A DNA stretch of 64,000 bases from Oreohelix idahoensis (GCA_024509875.1 JAMPIV010003467.1:310001-374000); one strand, 5' to 3'; shown: positions 1 through 14,268, counted from the stretch's first letter. Notes: generated from the sequence alone by a model not told the origin. Program-made: numbers and translations.

Positions 1-1342
1 AGACGTTGTACACAGGACGAGTGAAGCCAGTCCTTGAATATGGCATAGCAGCATGGGCTACAGCAGCTAAGACAAACTTTGATAAAGTTAGCAGACTCCA
101 AAATCAAGCAATGAGAATTATAACGGGAGGCATGAAGTCAACACATATAAAAGAACTAGAAAAGATTACATGCCTTCAGCCAATGGAGGATAGAAGAGAC
201 TGCAGGGCTCAGCAACAGGCCGAAAAATTCAAAAAACTAACAGACCCCCCAATGTGCCATAGAATGAATGCTCTTAGAAGGCAAAGACTCAAACGAAGCA
301 ACTTTGTAGAATCAACCAAACCACAGATGAGAGCAAATTCCATAAATGAAATATCCACTATTAAACCCATCTACACTGCACACAAGCTTCCAGTTTGGAA
401 ACAAAATCGTTTCCCTGAAATGATAGAAAACATTCCTGGAATTGAAAGAAAAAAGAGCCAAACTGCAACAGATAGAAAATCCATAGCGACAAAATACATA
501 GAGAAACATTACCCACGCAACACCTGGACCCATGCATACACAGATGGATCAGCAACAAATGCAACAGAAAATGGAGGTGGGGATGTCTTTCTGACCTTAA
601 GCACTGGTGCAGAAAAAAGGCTGTCAGTGGCAACAGGACGATTCTTCAGCAACTTCAGAGCAGAGGCAGAGGCCTTGAAAACTGCAGCAGAGATATATTG
701 ACAGAAGAAAGCACAGAGAGACAAGTTGCTTTCTTTACTGATGCACAGTCAGTAATTGCAACGTTGAAAACCCAAAATAATACAGACTTTGATGACCTCA
801 GAATAGTGCTCCACAAACTTTGTCAACCATTCAAAAGTGTTGTGATCCAATGGATCCCATCTCATTGTAACATCACCGGCAATAAAGAGGCTGACATAAT
901 GGCAAAAGAAGGTTCACATCTACCTCAGCCTGATGCAAGCATAACTTTCGAGGAGGCAAAGAGTATTATCAGAATCAGATACAGAAACAAATGGAATTTA
1001 GAACATCCAGGTCACACACAGAATGATGCTTACTACCAGCTCAACAGAAGAGAACAAGTGGTAATCTTCAGACTCCGCACTGGCCACAACAGATTGAGAT
1101 ACCATCTATTCAACAAGCTAAAGATAGGAACTACCGATCAATGTAACTGTGGCACTGATAAAATGACTGCTGAACATCTGCTTCAAAGTTGCCCCTTATA
1201 TGCGGTACAAAGAAAGCGCATATGGCCGACGCCAGCTCCTTTCGTAGAAAAGCTTTAGGAGGATTCAAATAGCCTCAAACTGACTACTGCTTTCATTGAG
1301 AACATTCAAGTGGACGTCTGAGAGTGTACGAAGAAGAAGAAG
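1..1342 (+). mobile_element. I-like LINE, ORF2 C-terminal part with RNase H, degenerate
   Basis: This is the 3' part of a non-LTR retrotransposon that enters from the left edge. Frame 6-701 carries the end of the reverse transcriptase (VLEYGIAAW, LQNQAMRIITGG) and the start of an RNase H domain (AYTDGSA first Asp, EAEALKTA Glu). Frame 698-1258 continues it with FFTDAQS (third acidic residue) and WIPSHCNITGNKEAD (last Asp), then a Cys/His cluster (CNCGTDKMTAEHLLQSC) typical of ORF2 tails. The two frames are joined by a frameshift near 698. A TAG at 1256-1258 is premature: the next codons still align with the related copy at 31.1 kb up to a TGA at 1319-1321. The fragment ends in GAAGAAGAAG. It is a dead copy. 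The I-like label rests on RNase H plus the Cys/His tail; clade is not proven. Confidence 0.85.
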
Positions 1343-1560
1343 ATAGTGAGGCAGGATATGAAATACACTATGGAACACGTTACGGCAACACGAACAGACA
1401 AACAACAAAGAGAATCAAGACAGTCAGCTAGTGGTCCTTTTTTAGGACCACTCCTTTTCAGGACTAACAACCGGCCTGCATTGAAGAACCTAACGCACAA
1501 TATACCCCAATTATAACCTCTTTGGTTGAACAGGGTATAACAGCAATATAGTCGACGAAA
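1343..1560 (+). repeat. 3'-end fragment of the ORF1-only LINE family, with two hairpins
   Basis: This stretch aligns by eye with 59030-59230, the 3' region of the ORF1-only element. Shared segments include CAGCTAGTGGTCC, a tandem hairpin pair, and GGTTGAACAGGGTAT near the end, followed by ACGAAA and a short (GAAC)n tail. It directly follows the GAAGAAG end of the preceding LINE. It could be that LINE's own 3' UTR or an independent 5'-truncated insertion. An A-rich segment (1616-1630 and 1664-1678) follows, with a small inverted repeat AATGCCA/TGGCATT between the two A-tracts. Confidence 0.6.
1433..1465 (+). other. Tandem histone-type stem-loops, diverged copy
   Basis: The first hairpin (1433-1449) pairs GGTCCT with AGGACC around a five-T loop, one T more than the equivalent at 59100. 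The second (1450-1465) is ACTCCT/AGGACT with loop TTTC and has one mismatch in the stem. Positions and order match the pair at 59100-59131. Confidence 0.6.
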
Positions 1561-1689
1561 GAACGAACGAACAGTTAATTCAAGACATCAGAAATTTTAG
1601 AGATTATAGAGATTCAAAAAAAAAAAAAAGATATTATTGTGAATGCCAACCATAATGGCATTTAAAAAAAAAAAAAAGCCAATCAGTTT

Positions 1690-2650
1690 TTGAAAGCTCA
1701 AATGCTTGTCTTCCTTCTATGCTCTTGTCCCATGCTTTTCTCCATTCCTTGGAAATTGCCTTTGCTATTAGACTCTTTATTTCGAATCTCACTCAGTTTC
1801 AATTTTTTTATTACTATTTCTTCCCCGCTTGGCTGCCCTGTCAGCAAACTCGTTTCCTGTTATGAAAACATGAGAAGGAATCCATGCTAATGTGACTTCG
1901 CATCCAGCAGTATATAGGTATTTATTTATCTGTAGTATTTCCTCTACTATATCGGACCTGCTACTCTCATTTCTGTTATGGATTGTTTGTACTGATGAGA
2001 GTGAGTCCGCGAGAATTGTTACTGTCTGTAGTGAGTTTTCTGGAACTACGTCTAAAGCCTTGAGTATTGCTATTAATTCTTTAGTGAGAAATGCATTTCT
2101 TGTTACTTTGTATCATTTTCTAATTCTCCATTTTGGTATCACTATTTTTACCCATAGTTTATCATTGCCATCTTTAGACCCATCTGTTAAGCTGTTTATT
2201 TATGTATCGTGTGAAGTGCCCCAAGGCTTTCTCTTTTATTAAACTAGGGTCTTTAGATTTGTTAATATCTCTCTGAGGTGGCAGTCAGTTTTTGGTACTT
2301 TAAATTCCCATGGTGGACTTTTTCCTTTATATTGACAACTACTGTTTATTTTATAGTAATTGTAAGGGAAATGATCTAGGTCTTCTATCGTTTTCCACTC
2401 AGCAGGATATTTATTGTGGTCAAGTGGTTTGTACCCTATGTTTTGATTATTTTTGTCATAGGTTTTGTGCGCTGGGTGTGTAGTGTCTTTAACCACATTT
2501 GCCAAGTAGTTTAGCCTCAGCTCCTGTCATCGTAGTTCCAGTGGCGTGATACCCAGTACTACTTATAAGGCTTCCACAGATGTTCCTTTTGTCGCTCCTG
2601 CTATGATTGACAGTGCTTGATTTTGGATTAAGTCTATTTTCTTTTTATTG
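1690..2650 (-). mobile_element. LINE relic: RT C-terminus to RNase H, inverted arm
   Basis: Read on the minus strand from 2650 downward, the translation gives IDLIQNQALSIIAGATKGTS (end of the RT domain), then a degraded linker, then RNase H signatures around 2090-1800: ELIAILKALD, ILADSLSSVQ and AWIPSHVFITGNEFAD. Several stops and frameshifts interrupt it. It abuts a G-tract at 2652-2671, beyond which the ORF2 tail of a similar LINE runs on the plus strand. The arrangement fits a 5'-inverted (twin-primed) insertion. Confidence 0.7.
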
Positions 2651-2689
2651 CTTTGGGAGGGGGGGGGGGGGGCGGTGTTGTAAAAATAA

Positions 2690-2915
2690 AATAAAAAATG
2701 CCATATACAAGACGAACTAAAAATACCAGTAAATTGAAAACTATTCCGGCTCAGACGGGGAACCGACTGCTTTAGAATCGAGGAACCCATCTGTGGAGAT
2801 TGTTATGAAACGAATACCATTAAACATTTCTTGCTGGTATACAAGAAATACGACCAACACAGACAAAATATAAAAGATTACCGTACAAACTGCAAAATAG
2901 AACTAAATGTAGAAA
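2690..2915 (+). mobile_element. LINE ORF2 tail with Cys/His cluster
   Basis: The plus-strand translation around 2740-2870 reads KLFRLRRGTDCFRIEEPICG and then [20 protein letters not shown]. This is the Cys/His tail that follows RNase H in LINE ORF2 proteins; the last Cys is a Tyr here. An in-frame stop precedes KLFRL. It is oriented opposite to the fragment at 1690-2650 and probably belongs to the same insertion. Confidence 0.65.
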
Positions 2916-3012
2916 ATTGAATGGGCAACAAGTCCACACAAGCAGTACACAAATTAGTAAAATAAAATTTCACAAAAACAAAAGTAACAATTTAAAAGGC
3001 AGCTGGAGGAAT

Positions 3013-3930
<918 letters not shown>

Positions 3931-3964
3931 CAGCTTCTCGAGTATACATCAACAAATACCTTCC

Positions 3965-4590
3965 CAGCTATACTGTCTTTATTTAGGCAGTAAAATGACT
4001 CAGGATGGTGACACAACAAGAGAAATTCATACTAGAATTGCTTTGGCAGCTAGCGCCTTCAATAGATTATCTAACATTTGGAAATTACGATCATTGAATA
4101 TACATACCAAGCTTCGTCTGTTTAATTCAAATGTTATCTCAGTGTTAACATACGGCTGTGAGAGTTGGAAAATAACAAAATCATTGGAGAACAAGCTGAA
4201 TACATTCGAGAACAAATGTCTTAGAAAACTCATGAACATCAGTTGGAAAGAATTCAAGACTAATCGACAAATAAGAGAAGACTCTAGGGATAAATATGTC
4301 TCCAACTATATAAGGAAAAGACGATGGTCATATATCGGTCATGTCCTACGAATGCAAAACAACAGAATACCATTGCAGGCACTCACTTGGGTTCCTGAGG
4401 GTAAGAGGAAAAAAGGAAGACCAAAAGAAACACTCAGAAGAACAATAATAAGAGAAGGAAGAACGTTGGGATTAAACAATGTGCAAGAGCTAAGAGGAGT
4501 GGCGTCACAACGTACAACCTGGAGAGCACTGGTTTCTGCCTTATGCGCCGTGTTTGGTGCTTAAAGAATTTATTATTATTATTATTATAC
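3965..4590 (+). mobile_element. RTE-like LINE, 3' end with RT C-terminus
   Basis: The open frame 3995-4564 (189 aa) carries the usual end of RTE-like reverse transcriptases: LTYGCESWKI, LRKLMNISWKEF, RRWSYIGHVLRM and [14 protein letters not shown]. Translation upstream of the first Met still reads YLGSK, so the protein began further 5' and the copy is 5'-truncated. It ends shortly after the stop codon in an (ATT)n tail at 4570-4588, a common 3' terminus for this LINE group. No RNase H domain is present. The catalytic YADD region is missing, so the copy is inactive. Confidence 0.85.
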
Positions 4591-4639
4591 TGTACTGTCT
4601 TGTACCATCGGTTCAAGGTCTCTTCATGTCTTCTTTATT

Positions 4640-4831
<192 letters not shown>

Positions 4832-5104
4832 CTGACGACCCCCCCACCCGAGCGACAAGAAGGAAAAAGGGCCGAAAAGCTTGTGTAATGGACAGACCGT
4901 TTCTGATGATCAGATTATCGCATGCTGTAAAACTGAGTACAGATTGTCTTATTATTGACAGAGTTAACAGCTCTGTACAGAGTTTATTTACACAGAAACA
5001 TCATCATTTCACTTTCAGCTCCTTATTGAGCATAGAGCAACCACTGCAGCTTACCCCCCCCCCCCCCCACCCCTTTGCTAGAAGCAAGCACTAAAGTGTT
5101 GAAA

Positions 5105-5230
5105 TGGTCGTGCAGCGGTGGTATCTATAGCCATTTCTTGTACATGATGTAGTGACCAGCCCTATCCGCACAACCTCATGTTTAGTTGCCAGGTAGGAAG
5201 TGCTTTGCAGGAGTAGTCGTGTTTTTTTCA
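5105..5230 (+). repeat. Dispersed SINE-like repeat, copy 1
   Basis: It contains a diverged form of a segment (ACATGATG..GT..CCAGCCC..CC..CCTCAT) that recurs at about 10.56, 36.77, 46.65 and 61.93 kb. Better copies end in a TACGACATGCCTG-like word. No coding potential. The family name is not known to me. The flanks 4830-5104 and 5231-5430 hold only a C-tract (5055-5069) and nothing else recognisable. Confidence 0.5.
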
Positions 5231-5439
5231 TTGTAGCCACAGAGACCGATGTGAACACGGGGCATACGGAACTAGGAGTGGGAGAAAAATTGATTATATG
5301 TATTCGATGTGGGGCATTTATGTTGATAGAGTGAATTTGCGTTGAGCTTCATTATGTCAGAATACATATTGAGCGGATTTTAAAGTTGTGGAGTTTTGTA
5401 GTTGTTTTAATGAACGTTATCAATCATCAATCAGCGCCA

Positions 5440-5720
5440 TTTGCCGCCCCACAGAGCACAGTCCTTCAACAAACACATGCCAAGTCCTCCTGTCACGTGC
5501 CATCAGCTCATCTTCGTGCCACGGCTTCCTTATCATTTTCACTTTTGTCTCCAGTGCTCTTCTCCATGTGTGTTTTTTTTTTTTTTTGGTGGTCTACCTC
5601 TGGCTATCTTTCCCTGAGGGTTCCAGAACAAAGACTGCCTTGTAATGCTATCCACAGATTGTCTCAATATATCCTATCCATCGTCAGTGTCTTCTTCTTA
5701 TCTCTTTTTCCACTGTCACT
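5440..5720 (-). mobile_element. RTE-like LINE fragment
   Basis: On the minus strand this is a diverged, truncated copy of the RT C-terminus best preserved at 19885-20603. Shared words include GCCAAGTCCTCCTGTCACGT and CTGCCTTGTAATGCTATC (given on the plus strand). It is frameshifted and contains a T-rich run near 5573. Confidence 0.7.
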
Positions 5721-5847
5721 TTAAGTTTCTTTTAACTTACCTAACCGAAAAGAGAAACGGTATAGGTTAAATAAATTGTAAATATGTACCATCAGACTTG
5801 CTGAAATTATTTAAATCGAGTTCCAAGTTTTGTTGATACATATTATA

Positions 5848-6850
5848 TATTGTGGTGGGTTTTGATGTTAAGAAGAATGGTGTGCATATAGTTGTACTTG
5901 AGTGAGATCAACTGTGAAGGTCTCTGAGATAAACAATGGACAACTGTGTTACAGAGTACCTTTCTTGTTACCACGCTACGATCTCACTCTAAGTTATATT
6001 CTTTATTGACTAGCGTGACTGAAAGCTACATAAAGTGTCTAGGGTAATGTAAGAGTGTTGTTAAAGAATCTCAATACAAAAAACATATACAAACATATAC
6101 TAATTACTATGATAAACTCAACTAACTCCAGCTGTTAAATTTTATATTTAAAATTTCTTTTGTTAAACTTTATTGGTCCTGAGCCTAATGTTGTTTTGGT
6201 CAGGACTACAGTTCAATGAGAATCAATTTAGATGGATAGATACATTTACAAATATATATAAAGATATTTACATACAACAGACAATATGTCCATAGTACAT
6301 TGTTACAAATTTTCAAGTTGATGTTAATTACTCTATTTACTATTGGTACTAGAAGGCATGTTGGGGATTATCATCATCCCAATATTCTTTTGTTTCACTA
6401 GGATTGTTTATGTTAGTCTTTTGGAGGAACGTTTTTGTCTATACAGGAGATTTTTCTTTAATCGTGATAAGTTGTCCCAGGCCAGATATTGAACTTATCT
6501 GGATCCTGGAATCACAGCAGTTGTAGTTGGTTTGGCCAAACACTTCAGTCTCCTCTGGTCTTGAACTTCTTTAATACCAGCAGGTACCAGAGACTCTTAG
6601 AAATAGTGCTGAATTTCTTTATCATCGAGTACCAGCACCGGACAAGTGCCAGCAGGAACCCCTGTCGATGCAAGTTATGGTTCTGTCTTAATATCAAACT
6701 AATTCCTCCTAATTTACATGTAAACATACATTCAATACAAAAGAACATGGTCAGCTCTCTCTGACAACCCTGCTTCTCCACTTTAGTTTGATGGAACAAA
6801 TGGTACCAGTTTCCTTTTCTCTTCCCTAATGGATGCTACGCCTCTGTCAT
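5848..6850 (-). repeat. Diverged LTR relic related to the LTRs at 37.1 and 44.1 kb
   Basis: The segment starting GTGGTGGGTTTTGATG matches, with substitutions, the plus-coordinate start of the 2.2-kb LTRs of the minus-strand Gmr1-like element. Shared blocks include CTGTGAAGG..CTGAGATAAA, the CTACGATCTCACTCTAA region and GTCTAGGGTAATG. Similarity weakens to the right but can be followed to about 6.85 kb; the other LTR end may lie near 8.1 kb. No internal retroelement sequence adjoins, so it may be a solo LTR. A hairpin at 6176-6206 is conserved with compensatory changes. Confidence 0.6.
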
Positions 6851-8310
<1,460 letters not shown>

Positions 8311-8649
8311 CATAATTAGTACCCCTAGCATAATTAGCCATAATAAATAATAATAATAACACATAATATTAGGGGAGAATCGTGAAAGGGAGCAAATAGA
8401 CTTTCAGGACATCCACTCTCATCACATCTGGAGGTTTATAAAGCTGATTCTACCTTTGATGTCAATACACCCTTTTTCTTTTTCAGAAAAGGGTGTATTT
8501 CTTGTAAGACCAGTCTCTTATCTGGCACTATCCTGGTATCATCTGATACATCTTTTAGTCCAGGATAACTTTAGATTTCAATAACCAACACCCTTTCGTG
8601 ACAGACCCTCAGTTGATACTCTAAATTTTTGCCATTGTTGGACCATCAC

Positions 8650-9640
8650 TGCAGAACAGGGGAGACAACCCGTGACAATGGTCAAAATATTTTAGCTGTC
8701 TAATTTTGATCTCCTTTTTTACTTCTGTTTTCATTGCTAAGTTTTTTGAGGAGCTCTTTATTTGCTTTCGTCTATTTCATTGAGACGTGCCCCATTTTTC
8801 TATATCTAGTCACATCTAAAAGGTATCAATTCTTTCATCTAATTGCTTATTTATTGTCCATGTTTCAACCCCATATGACGATGAAGAATATATATATTGC
8901 ATTTGAACGATGTCTCAAGTTGATGAATGTTGCTTTGGCCATTCCTATTCTATTCTCGATTTCAGTTTCGCATCTGCCATCTTCTGTTATTATGTGACCA
9001 AGATATGAGAAACTATTGATTTGTTCCAGGACTTTCCTTAGTTTTTCATCTTTAACGTTGACTTATCGTCTGCTTTGCTAATTACCATAGTTTTTGTTTT
9101 CTCAATGTTGATGTCCATTCCATATTCGTGACTTGCGCTGCGTACTTACTTCACCAGTTCTCGCAATTCCTGATCACATTTAGCTAACAAAAACTGTTTC
9201 ATCTGCATATCTAAGGTTGTTTATTGATCGTCCACCGATGTTCAGTCCTGGCACTTTCTGTATCTGTCTGAAAATGTATTCTGTGTAGATATTAAATAGG
9301 CATAGGGTTGGGGGGCAGACAGTACACAACCTTGACAACCTTGTTATGTCTATATATGGTGAGTAATTCTTGCCAGATCTTGCTGTCGCAGTTTGTTCCC
9401 AATAAAGGTTACTGAGTATTCTGATGTCTTTTCTGCTGGTGATATATGGTCTCAATATGAGTTTTCTTGGTAAAATCTGAAGTAATTGCGCCAGTTTTTT
9501 CCCCCTGAAAAATACGGAAACGGCAATTAATGCACTGTACTTTGAGTGAAAACTATCTTGATCACCCGTTAGAACCAACTCACATACAGACCAATAATAT
9601 TTTTTATACGGTTTCACAGATCTATTAGCAAGTAACCCGT
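8650..9640 (-). mobile_element. LINE RT core fragment, RTE-like, degenerate
   Basis: Minus-strand frame 9617-9180 contains palm-domain sequence of a non-LTR reverse transcriptase: SPYIDITR, then FNIYTEYIFRQI, GLNIGG and NNLRYADETVFVS. The catalytic YADD box reads YADE. Lower coordinates continue in other frames with NIEKTKTMVISKAD and VETWTINKQLDERIDTF, so several frameshifts are present. It covers RT motifs upstream of those kept in the 3965-4590 copy. It is non-functional by its frameshifts and by the altered catalytic box. Confidence 0.75.
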
Positions 9641-9956
9641 CAAGAAATGATGGAGAGATTTAACAAATTCGTTTCTTAATAAAAGAGCCATACAATACTT
9701 TTTCATGTTTATTTGTTAACTTTAACATTAAGTTAAAACTAAAGATAGAGGACTGTATATTTTTAATACTAAAAACATCACAAGCAGTTATGAAAGTGGG
9801 CAAGTTCTTATTCCACGCATCAATTTACAACCAAGCGATACCGTCTTTCCTGTCATCTTGAAACGTCATCAATGTCCTGTGATTTTAGCTTTTGCCATAA
9901 CTATCAGCAAAGCACAAGGACTAGTATTTGATTATTTAGGTGTAGACCTACCAGAG

Positions 9957-10205
9957 CGTCCGATTGGCAGAGTGGTTAGAGCGCTGGTCTATTGCGGCAA
10001 AGGTGCCGGGTTCCAATCACGCTACCGACATGCTCCAGTATACCCAGCTGTAAATGGGTACCTGACTCTGCTCTTTCAGTTAAGGAAGGAAAAGGCAGAG
10101 AGAATGGGAAATGGTCACCCAACCTTTCGATTCTGGAACTGGTATGTGAAGTCTCTAACACTTCACTCCCCTACTGCAGTATATGCTATGGGACTACTTT
10201 TATCT
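9957..10205 (+). mobile_element. tRNA-derived SINE
   Basis: The head has RNA polymerase III promoter boxes: an A box TGGCAGAGTGG at 9965-9975 and a B box GGTTCCAATCA near 10009-10019, spaced as in a tRNA gene. It is followed by a body containing CCAGCTGTAAATGGGTACCT and CACTTCACTCCCCTACTGCAG. Minus-strand copies of the same body lie at 14.87, 33.2 and 47.67 kb, which makes it a dispersed SINE and not a working tRNA gene. There is no proper acceptor-stem closure. Confidence 0.8.
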
Positions 10206-10351
10206 TCACCCTTTTTTGTTTACTACCAGAATCAATATTTGCTTATGGGTCAGCTTTTTGTAGCGCTCAGACGAGGAAGGAACTCAGACTATAGTATAGC
10301 TGGACACCGAATTTCAAGGCAAAAAAATTCATTCTAAAGATAACCGCACAA

Positions 10352-10363
10352 TTGCGCGCGCGC

Positions 10364-10453
<90 letters not shown>

Positions 10454-10461
10454 GCACGCAC
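10352..10461. repeat. (CA)n/(CG)n microsatellite
   Basis: A compound dinucleotide tract, GC-rich at both ends and pure CA in the middle. Alternating purine-pyrimidine sequence of this type can adopt Z-DNA. Confidence 0.97.
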
Positions 10462-10544
10462 AATGTTGTTCTTAAAGATGCGTTAAGTAACAAGTCAAAT
10501 TACACCATTTACCTATTCCTACTTCTCAATATTTGTTGAAGTTT

Positions 10545-10605
10545 TTGTGGTAAAAAGTTTTTTACGGGATGGGGTAACCAGCCCCATGCCCAATGTGAGG
10601 AGTTA
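10545..10605 (+). repeat. Dispersed SINE-like repeat, copy 2 (partial)
   Basis: It contains GATGGGGTAACCAGCCCCAT and GCCCAATGTGAGG, the core segment shared with copies at 5.1, 36.8, 46.6 and 61.9 kb. Confidence 0.5.
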
Positions 10606-13600
10606 CTGTGATTTTATTTTCCACAGGCCCCATTCTTTCGTTCTCCCAATAATTATGTTCTGTAAGTACTTGAGTTTGATCTTCTTCTCTTGGTAATTTA
10701 TAGCGTTGTCAGGAGGGATGACGGTCGGGTTTAATTTTAAGATTTTTGCACCAGTCTTCTTTTCTATAAAGTAATTGCGATCACGTAGGCTTTTCTTTGT
10801 TAAAATAATTGCGGTCATTTTTATTGTATTAAGCGCGTGAGTATTATTAGGCTGGGTATAAGTTTTCCGTTGTTTAATAACCCCTACTCGGCAAATCGAA
10901 GGGTCGGTCATGAACCTCTACCCATGTACGTAAAAACAAGGCGCTCGACGAATCAAAGTTAATTCTGCTCACGCCAATAGGTAACGTTATTTAACATGAT
11001 GTAAAGAAAGACGCGCGCGATCAGAATGACCATGACTCCTGAGTTTGCGTACAATCTAATTATAGAGCATGAGCACGGGATATTTTTAGATTTTGCCGAA
11101 ATATTATTGGTTTAAGAGTGAAGCCAAGCTGTGACGTATAGCGTGGGGTTGCATCAGTTTGTTTGTAATAAATACCCGCGTCTATTCACGTAGCGGTCTC
11201 TCTGATTAAAATTTCCAGCCGTGAAATCTACGCCTATCAATTGCTCCAACGAGATATTTGGTATATGGGTATGTCAATATTTAATTTAGCGTCGTACTCA
11301 TAGTTCGTAATAAATAGAATTTTAGCCCAATTTAGTTTAGTTTCTTGTGGGAGTTTAAATAATTTGTTAAACGAAAGTGTCATCAATTACTATCTTATCG
11401 AAATAATAATAATGTCAATGTGCATATAATTTTTTCTATGATAAGCTAGTGCGGTCTATTCATTGTGTAAGGTTAAACGCTAAGCTAAAACCGGGGCTCG
11501 GTAATATGTAGTAGTTAGTGGTGTCAACCGCAAGTTACTTCTTATAATTTACAGGTGCATGTATACACGCGGTAGTATGTGTGTATTTTTATTTCAGTGA
11601 GTATTTAATTGGGTATAAATTAATTGTATACGGTTGAGTCCTTAAGCTTTATCAATACGGTAATTGCGAGGGTCAGAGATATATATAGATGACCTCGATG
11701 TGTTTATAAATTCTGCAGTATAAATATGCTAGCGTAAACTGGGTACGTTATTTTATTGTGCATATTGTTGTGCAGTCGGAGTGTAAGAGATGTAATGTAT
11801 AAGTGAATTTATATTTTATAGCGGGATGTAATTAATATTTCTGAGACGGGAGTTCATCTTTCCTAGGTTTTATTATGTAAGGGGATGAGCATCCACAGCC
11901 AGCCTGTAAAAATAAAGTAGACCTTAGTATTTTAGTACAGGAGTTCTCCGCAGTTTGAAGTGTTGTGACCCCGTGACTAGACGGGCGTAACAAAAGATTT
12001 AGGTCAGCTGCGTTTGGGGTTTCCTAAACAGACAGAAGTGGGGTAGTTTTGACCTTCAGATAGGAATGTTGACTATCGCTGTGCATAGTTGAGGAGGGGG
12101 AAGACGGGAGTTGTATTTATTTAGGGGAGAGGTAATTATTTCAGGGAGTTAGGTGTTAGAGATATGATTTCTTGAAGTTGTGTACATTAGTTGTCATTTC
12201 TTTTGTTACAGCAATTTTTCACGGCACCCAGGGAGCGGTGCAAATTTACCTTACAGCTGGCCAAGGTATTCGGCCATAGAAGGGTCGAGGCATCGCCAGG
12301 GGTGAAATAGAATTGGTGACGCGGTGGTTACCGGCGCCAAGTATGTGTGCACCAGAAATAGATAGCAGTTTTTTTTCAGTGAAGCCCCATACTTCAGCGG
12401 GAACTGGTCTATCTTATAAAACCCAGAGCTCTGAGCTCATTATACCACTCCAAAAAGGCACGTAGCCTAGAGGTTGGGTTGGGTTGTGTTTGTTTAAATT
12501 TGGTCATAATAAAACCGACGGCCCTAAACCCAAAAGAGGGGTAATCGGGCAGGTGAAAGCAGTTTCGCCAACAGTGAATCAGCTACATTCCGAGTATCCA
12601 GTCTAATAACCCAAGTCATCAGCTACAATATTCGTTTGGAGGAGAAAGGGTCTAAATTCCTTCCAAACTGCACTAGAGAGAGAGAGAAGGGGTGTAGCGG
12701 AGAAGCCTCTCAGTAGAAACTAGGAGTGTCAGACAGACACTGAACATAGACCAAATTATAAATTAGTCATTCAGTTCGTGTAGGACTTTAAAAAAAAGTT
12801 CCATCAGCTTTCGGTGTAGACAGTGGTGTTAGTTAGTGGCGGGTATATCGCCTAAAGCGTTGAAGCTGTGTAGGCAGTTCATTTAGTGACGTCTGCAGAC
12901 AGACAGTGGAGTTAGATTTTGTTTAATAATATATTAGGTTAGTTAGGAGTGGTGGATCTGATGTTAGAGACCCCACCAAACAGGTTGTTGTAATCCTTAA
13001 CTTTCTTCCCTGCAGGTTGAGGGGAGGGTGACATTGTGGGTTTACTATTTTGTATGTCATTTGTAATTGTTGGTTCTTTTCCAGGTGTGCGAACACGCAC
13101 TTTATTTATTTGATTTGTATTTATTTTTGTGGTGTAAATAAATTATAAACTTCATACTGGATCAGTCACTTTCTTTAACTATACTGTAGATATATATTTG
13201 TCTGTATAGTGTGTCTGTGGTCGTTAGTTAAACCTTATCTCCTTTAAGGGCGTCAGAGGTGGTGAGGCTATAGCTATCAAAATCCGTAACAAGTGGCGAG
13301 GGAGAGTAAATCTCGGTTCTCACCCCTCGAAGCCAATAGTATCATCTGTCCACATTCACTATCATTTCTATCTAATATATCGTCTCAGTCTTTCTCATAC
13401 TAGGGTCTTGTCTATACACTCAGACACACTCTAAACTTAAATCCACTTCGTGACACCCAACCCTCCCTAGTCGCTTTTTACGACATGCCTGATAGGGTAC
13501 AGTGTTACTATTCTTTGCTCCCCTTTCGGGCCCCGGTAACACACGGGTGGACAAGTCAACTTCTCAATCTTCTAAATGTGCTGCATGTGCGGAAAGTTTA

Positions 13601-14037
13601 AGATGTTAACTTTAGTCATTCTCCTGTCATTATTTTCACTAGAATACTTACATGATACTAACATCTGTTAATAAATTGTTCACCAAGATTAATAAATAGG
13701 TCGCAGCTTGATATGTCAAAAAATGCATTCGATGCATCTTTAACTTTGATTAAAAACCCTCTCCTATTTCGTGGTTATCTCCTTCTGAGTAATTATTCCC
13801 CTTTTATCTTATATCTGGGACTTGCACCAGCCTATCCCATCTGTGTCTATAAAACTAACGTGCGTTAGTTCATCTGTCACGTTCTAGTGTTCTAGTTTTA
13901 TTTCTGCATCATTTTTATAACTTTCCATTCACAATTTGATGTTTATCCTTTGTTTTGTTAACAGAAATTGGATACACGTTAACCGTGGCTCTTCTTTTTC
14001 GCTATCAGACGAGCATGTCTCACAGCGACATTTATTA
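10606..14037. other. 3.4 kb without recognisable genes
   Basis: No reading frame with recognisable motifs. Two places resemble LTR/PBS boundaries (GGGCGTAACA near 11983 and CCGTAACAAGTGGCGAGG near 13287), but no matching LTR partner is visible. A TACGACATGCCTG word near 13480 is shared with the dispersed SINE-like family. Confidence 0.4.
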
Positions 14038-14038
14038 A

Positions 14039-14082
14039 TCTCTCTCTCACTCGCTATCTCTCTCTCCCTCGCTCTCTTTCAC

Positions 14083-14133
<51 letters not shown>
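14039..14133. repeat. (CT)n microsatellite
   Basis: CT-rich tract, impure at the left and pure from about 14090. The Leu-Ser frame across it is an artefact. An (ATC)n-like run follows at 14265-14302. Confidence 0.95.
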
Positions 14134-14139
<6 letters not shown>

Positions 14140-14268
14140 GTGCTAGTCAAGTCTTGTGATTCAACATTACGTATACTTTTGAATCACAGCAAACTGTTAA
14201 CTTTTTTTTATTTTGTTTGGCTCTCAATGTTGAACTTTCCACTTTCTATTCGCATCACCAACATTATC

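Noticed and set aside
9957..10030. A genuine tRNA gene
   Set aside because: A and B boxes are present, but no proper cloverleaf or acceptor stem closes, and the attached body recurs elsewhere as a SINE.
11950..13330. A further LTR element (CGTAACA followed by AGTGGCGAGG near 13287)
   Set aside because: Looks like an LTR end plus primer site, but no matching TGTTACG start, second LTR or coding region is visible.
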